Assembly (NCBI GenBank): GCA_026129185.1 | Contig: JAHCIO010000021.1 | Coordinates: 1 to 64,000 of the forward strand | Direction of reading: 5' to 3' | DNA: 64,000 nucleotides | Origin: Promineifilum sp019695075 | Lineage (GTDB): Bacteria; Chloroflexota; Anaerolineae; Promineifilales; Promineifilaceae | In this document: positions 60,830-64,000 of the stretch, piece by piece | Numbering within the stretch: position 1 is the stretch's first letter | Layout of the letters: each line of letters begins with the position of its first letter | Position numbers and translations under genes: made by a program | The notes under the pieces: generated by a model | Databases searched by the model: none | Told to the model about the DNA's origin: nothing | The model's input: only the letters and a program-made list of their open reading frames with translations

Positions 60830-62205
60830 CGATCGCTCTCTCCGCAGCCCCCGGCGGCGCACGCGGCGGCGAAGTGGTTCAGCACGGCCAGCGTGCCGGC
60901 GATGTTGCGGTCCCACTCGACGACGCTGTGGGTCGTCAACTCGACGGCAAAGGAGGGGATGTCCTGCGTCGTCAGCCAGTCGCTGGCGTCGCCGCTGATC
61001 TCGTAGCCCAGCGGGGCCTGCGTGCTGTAGCCCGAAGCCGCGGCGTAGACCTGCGCCAGTTCGCGCGAAGGCGCGTGGACTTCGTCGGGGGCGCAGAAGC
61101 CGGCCAGCACTGTCCCGGCGGCGCTGTGCCAGAAGACAACCGCGGCCATGGGCGTATCCAGGAAGAGGTCGCGCAGGGCGATCACTTCCGGCTCGGAGAA
61201 GGGCGACAGACCGGCATTGACGGGTTCGTCGCGCCAGACGGCTGTCGGCTGCCAGTTGCAGTCCCAGTTGCGGTTCAGGTCCACGTCGCGGCCGTTGAAG
61301 CGGCCGGAGTAGGTGTCGCTGATGACCCCGGCCGGCGTGGGGATCGGCCCCGTCTGCCAGTCGGGAGCCACGCGCGCCAGCCCGTCGGGGTTGGCCACGG
61401 GCACGATGTGGAGGGTGATCGCGTCGGGCACGGCCGCCGGGTTGCGCTCGAAGTAGTCGATCATGGCATAGGCCAGATTGGCGCTGTTCCATTCATAGCC
61501 GCCGTGGATGGCCCCGACAAAGGCGAGATGCACCGGGCCGGCGCCGAAGATGTAGTGCTCGATGGGCCGGCCACCGTAGGACTGGCCGATGGGCGGCTGG
61601 GCGGCCGCGGAAGTCAACGGGGCTGCGGTCGTGGGCACGGCAGCCGTGGGCACGGCAGCCGTGGGCACAGCAGCCGTGGGCACGGTAGCCGTGGGCGCGG
61701 GCGTCCCGGCGGGCAGCGTCGCGGCGGTTGGCGCGGCTGTGGACGACGGTGCGACCGTGGGCGCGTCCCCCGGCAGGCGCAGCACCGCCCCCACGGCGAT
61801 CTGGTCGGGGTCGGCCAGGCCGTTGAGGGCCACCAACTCCTCGACCGTGACGCCGAAACGGGCGGCGATGGCCCCCAGCGTGTCGCCATCGACGACGGTG
61901 TATTCAGTGACGCCGGGCGTGGCGGTCGGCGCGGCGGCCGTGGCGGTCGTGGCGGTCGGCGCGGTCGTTTGGGTGGGCAGGCCGGCGGGGCCGGCGGTTT
62001 CCGTTGTGGCCACCGGCGCGCGAGTGGGCGCGCCGGTCGCCGTGGCTACGGCGACCGTGACCACGGCGACGGGCGGTTCCGTGGCCGGGCCGGGCGTGGC
62101 CGCGCCCCAATGCAGCCATGCCGCCGCGCCGGCAGCCAGCAGGGTGATGGCCAGGAGCACGGCGACGAGGGCCAGGAAAGCGCGCGAAGTGGTGTTCGTG
62201 CTCAT
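60826..62205 (-). CDS. LysM-M14 zinc carboxypeptidase, membrane-anchored
   Basis: A 459-residue protein: N-terminal membrane anchor (residues 10-30), Thr/Ala/Pro linker, LysM domain (TEYTVVDGDTLGAIAARFGV, about 99-145), a second linker with four PTAAV repeats, and an M14 carboxypeptidase domain from 205. Zinc ligands His 234 and Glu 238 (AIHGGYEWN) and His 360 (VFWHSAAG), substrate Arg 312 (DLNRNWD), and catalytic Glu 422 (FAVELTTH) are all present. LysM binds peptidoglycan glycan, so it likely trims peptidoglycan peptides. Confidence 0.93.
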   Translation of the reverse strand: MSTNTTSRAFLALVAVLLAITLLAAGAAAWLHWGAATPGPATEPPVAVVTVAVATATGAPTRAPVATTETAGPAGLPTQTTAPTATTATAAAPTATPGVTEYTVVDGDTLGAIAARFGVTVEELVALNGLADPDQIAVGAVLRLPGDAPTVAPSSTAAPTAATLPAGTPAPTATVPTAAVPTAAVPTAAVPTTAAPLTSAAAQPPIGQSYGGRPIEHYIFGAGPVHLAFVGAIHGGYEWNSANLAYAMIDYFERNPAAVPDAITLHIVPVANPDGLARVAPDWQTGPIPTPAGVISDTYSGRFNGRDVDLNRNWDCNWQPTAVWRDEPVNAGLSPFSEPEVIALRDLFLDTPMAAVVFWHSAAGTVLAGFCAPDEVHAPSRELAQVYAAASGYSTQAPLGYEISGDASDWLTTQDIPSFAVELTTHSVVEWDRNIAGTLAVLNHFAAACAAGGCGESDR

Positions 62206-62209
62206 AGCC

Positions 62210-64000
62210 TTACCGCCCGGCCACGGCGATGGTGTCGCGGATGCCGTCGAGGTTGCGTTCCAGCGTATTGGCCGTCACCTCTTCATAGTCGCGCAGGAGG
62301 ATGAAGAAGGCGGGGATGTCTTCGCCTACCAGCCAGTTGCTGGCGTCGCCGACGATGGGGTCGGTAATGGTGTAGACGTAGCCGCTGGCCGTGGCGTAGG
62401 CCTTGGCGAAGCGCTCGGTATCGCCGATGCGGCCGTCGCACTCGCCCGGCGACACCCAGCCCTGGGCGGCGCGGGCGTCGTAGAAGATGACCACGGCCGG
62501 GCGCGCGTCGAGGAAGTAGTCGCGCAGCACGGCCGATTCCGGCTCGGAGAACGCCCCATCGCCGGCATTGATGGGCGCGTTGCGCCACGTCGCCGCGGCG
62601 CTCCAGTCGCAGCCGAAGTTGCGGTTGATATCGACGCCGTTGGCGTTGACGCGGCCGGGCAGTTCGCCGACGGCGAGCCGGCTGTCGGGGTTGCTGTTGG
62701 GGATGAAATGCAGGGCCATGCCGGCGGGTATCTCGTCCGGGTTGGCCGCGAAATGGGCCATCGCCTGGTTGACGACGGTGACGCCGCCGGGGGCGAAACC
62801 GGCGTGGATGCCGCCGACCAGGGTGACGACGCGCGCGCCGTCGCCCAGCTTGTAGAGAGTAATCGCCTGGCCGCCGGCCGAGAAGCCGATCGTTTCCTCG
62901 ACCAGTTCCGGCCCGTCCGGTGTATCATCCGTTCCGATTGAAGGCGCGGGTGTGTCCGTCGCCGCCGGTTCGACCGCGGCGGGCACTAATGGATCACCTC
63001 CCCCGGCGACCTCCAGGCCATCGTTGGCGCCATCGCCGTCGGTGTCGGCGGCGCGCGGGTTCGTCTCGTAGGTGTTGACCTCATCGAAGTCGATCAGCAA
63101 GTCGCCGTCGCTGTCGCGCTCATTGGGGTTGGTCGAGTAGATCAACACCTCGTCGCCGTCTTCCAGGCCGTCGCCATCGGAATCGGGGCGGCCGGGGTCG
63201 GTCGAGAGGGCCGCCTCCTGATCGTTGCTCAGGCCGTCGGCGTCCTGGTCGCCCTCCACGACGGCCGTCAGCGCCGCGGCCGTGGCCGTGCTCTGGCCGG
63301 CGGCCAGGCTTTGCTGGGCGACAGCAATGGCCGTCTGCGTGGCCATGCGGCCCTCATCGGCCGGTTCGTCCTTTTGCGCTATTGTTTCGGCGACGGGAGT
63401 GGCCCGGCCGCCGTTGCCATCCAGAATCGAACGCAGCAGAAAGAACCCGGCCACGGCCAGCACGACGATGGCCACCACGGCCGCCACCGGCCAGAGGCGG
63501 CGCTGATTCGCAGAGGGCTTAGCGTCCACGACTTGCGAAGACAGCGCCATTGCGAAAGCCGTCGCGTTCTGGAAGCGATTCTGCGGCTCCATCTCCATCG
63601 CCTGCAGGATGGCGCGGGCCACGGGCGGCGTCAGCAGGGCCGGCCGCGGCAGCGTGGCCCCCGCCAGCCGGCTGACGCTCTCCACCGGCGTCTCGCCGGT
63701 CAGCAGGGCGTAGAGTGTGGCCCCAACCGCGTAGATATCGGAGCGGGCGTCGGTTGTGCCCAGCCCGTACTGCTCCGGCGGCGAGAAGCCGGGCGTGACG
63801 GCCTGCGCGCCGCGGGTGGTGTGGCCCCCGGCCGTGTATTGCTTGGCAATGCCGAAGTCGACCAGCACCGCGCGGTTGTCGGGGGTGATCTTGATATTGG
63901 CCGGCTTGATGTCGCGGTGGATGACCGGTTCCGGCCGGCTGTGCAGGTACGCCAGCGCCGAGGCGATCTGGCCGATGATGGGCACGGCCTCGGCCTCGGT
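62210..64000 (-). CDS. Receptor-type Ser/Thr kinase with calcium repeats and dead M14 domain (N-terminus cut)
   Basis: The visible 596 residues begin inside the kinase domain (HRDIKPANIKIT, LVDFGIAKQY, PGFSPPEQYGLGTTDARSD), continue through a membrane helix (WPVAAVVAIVVLAVAGFFLL), three to four calcium-binding DxDxDG repeats (GDQDADGLSN, DSDGDGLEDGDE, DSDGDLLIDFDE, DTDGDGANDGLE) and end in an M14 carboxypeptidase-like domain. This domain aligns along its whole length with the M14 domain encoded next door, but Glu of the zinc site is Ala (HAGFA), the third ligand His is Asp (FYDARA) and the catalytic Glu is Leu (FILLRD). It should bind, not cut. The kinase N-lobe lies outside the window. Confidence 0.93.
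   Translation of the reverse strand, partial: TEAEAVPIIGQIASALAYLHSRPEPVIHRDIKPANIKITPDNRAVLVDFGIAKQYTAGGHTTRGAQAVTPGFSPPEQYGLGTTDARSDIYAVGATLYALLTGETPVESVSRLAGATLPRPALLTPPVARAILQAMEMEPQNRFQNATAFAMALSSQVVDAKPSANQRRLWPVAAVVAIVVLAVAGFFLLRSILDGNGGRATPVAETIAQKDEPADEGRMATQTAIAVAQQSLAAGQSTATAAALTAVVEGDQDADGLSNDQEAALSTDPGRPDSDGDGLEDGDEVLIYSTNPNERDSDGDLLIDFDEVNTYETNPRAADTDGDGANDGLEVAGGGDPLVPAAVEPAATDTPAPSIGTDDTPDGPELVEETIGFSAGGQAITLYKLGDGARVVTLVGGIHAGFAPGGVTVVNQAMAHFAANPDEIPAGMALHFIPNSNPDSRLAVGELPGRVNANGVDINRNFGCDWSAAATWRNAPINAGDGAFSEPESAVLRDYFLDARPAVVIFYDARAAQGWVSPGECDGRIGDTERFAKAYATASGYVYTITDPIVGDASNWLVGEDIPAFFILLRDYEEVTANTLERNLDGIRDTIAVAGR

Noticed and set aside
60874..62304. 476-residue plus-strand frame opposite the LysM-M14 gene
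   Set aside because: Glycine/arginine-rich shadow arising from Thr/Ala/Pro linker codons on the other strand.

Overview
The window reads as chromosomal DNA of a high-GC, free-living, probably filamentous bacterium of the phylum Chloroflexota (Anaerolineae/Ardenticatenia-like; the strain cannot be fixed from sequence alone). The arguments are: two predicted F420-dependent enzymes, a carotenoid operon with a fused CrtYcd-type lycopene cyclase, a large glycosyltransferase island, many secreted proteins with Thr/Pro/Ala linkers, zinc-ribbon-tagged signalling proteins, and very many short palindromic and heptanucleotide repeats. There is no rRNA, IS element, prophage or CRISPR array; one tRNA (Glu, TTC) is present.

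Layout. 0-7 kb: a truncated MoxR-type AAA ATPase, a tandem GNAT protein, tRNA-Glu with promoter and terminator, two different VapBC modules with probable operators, an LLM flavin/F420 oxidoreductase, Elp3 (tRNA U34 modification), another GNAT protein and a PPOX/F420 protein. 7-12 kb: crtB-crtI-P450-crtYcd, tightly overlapping behind a strong promoter. 12-22.6 kb: nitrogen assimilation, with gltB-gltD on the minus strand and, divergently, amt, an unknown protein and glnA. The amt leader carries a terminator-like hairpin, and the glutamine synthetase has Phe where the adenylylated Tyr normally is. 22.7-28 kb: a secreted CAP protein, a striking tandem palindrome array, and a GAF-GAF-HisKA_2 kinase with its ANTAR (RNA-binding) response regulator, plus two small phosphatase-family proteins. 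28-47.7 kb: a minus-strand envelope/polysaccharide region with an MFS transporter, LCP ligase, ABC-2 export permease, six GT4-like glycosyltransferases, a multi-pass GT39-like protein, FG-GAP and GHL10 secreted proteins. 47.9-52 kb: kynB-kynU, a metallo-beta-lactamase-fold hydrolase and mutY. 52-64 kb: a minus-strand signalling island.

The signalling island is the best candidate for an undescribed system. It contains two Ser/Thr kinases, a PP2C phosphatase, a FHA-FHA-ABC transporter fusion, a VWA protein, a LysM-M14 carboxypeptidase with all catalytic residues, and, truncated by the window edge, a kinase whose outer part is calcium-binding DxDxDG repeats followed by a paralogous M14 domain that has lost the catalytic Glu and two of three zinc ligands. 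Kinase, phosphatase and FHA protein all start with double-cysteine zinc ribbons. Inference: an envelope-sensing phospho-signalling pathway in which a dead peptidase is the receptor domain and its active sister is encoded next door.

A second theme is repeats. A directional palindrome (core CGATTC-GGGA-GAATCG with a GCGCCAC tail) occurs at eight or more places; where tandem it usually has a 27-bp period, and twice it has expanded in frame inside genes, in different reading frames. Several heptanucleotide arrays (GGATGAR, YCCCTAR, GGTGGTC types) lie in gaps, inside coding sequences and, before kynU, supply the ribosome binding site.
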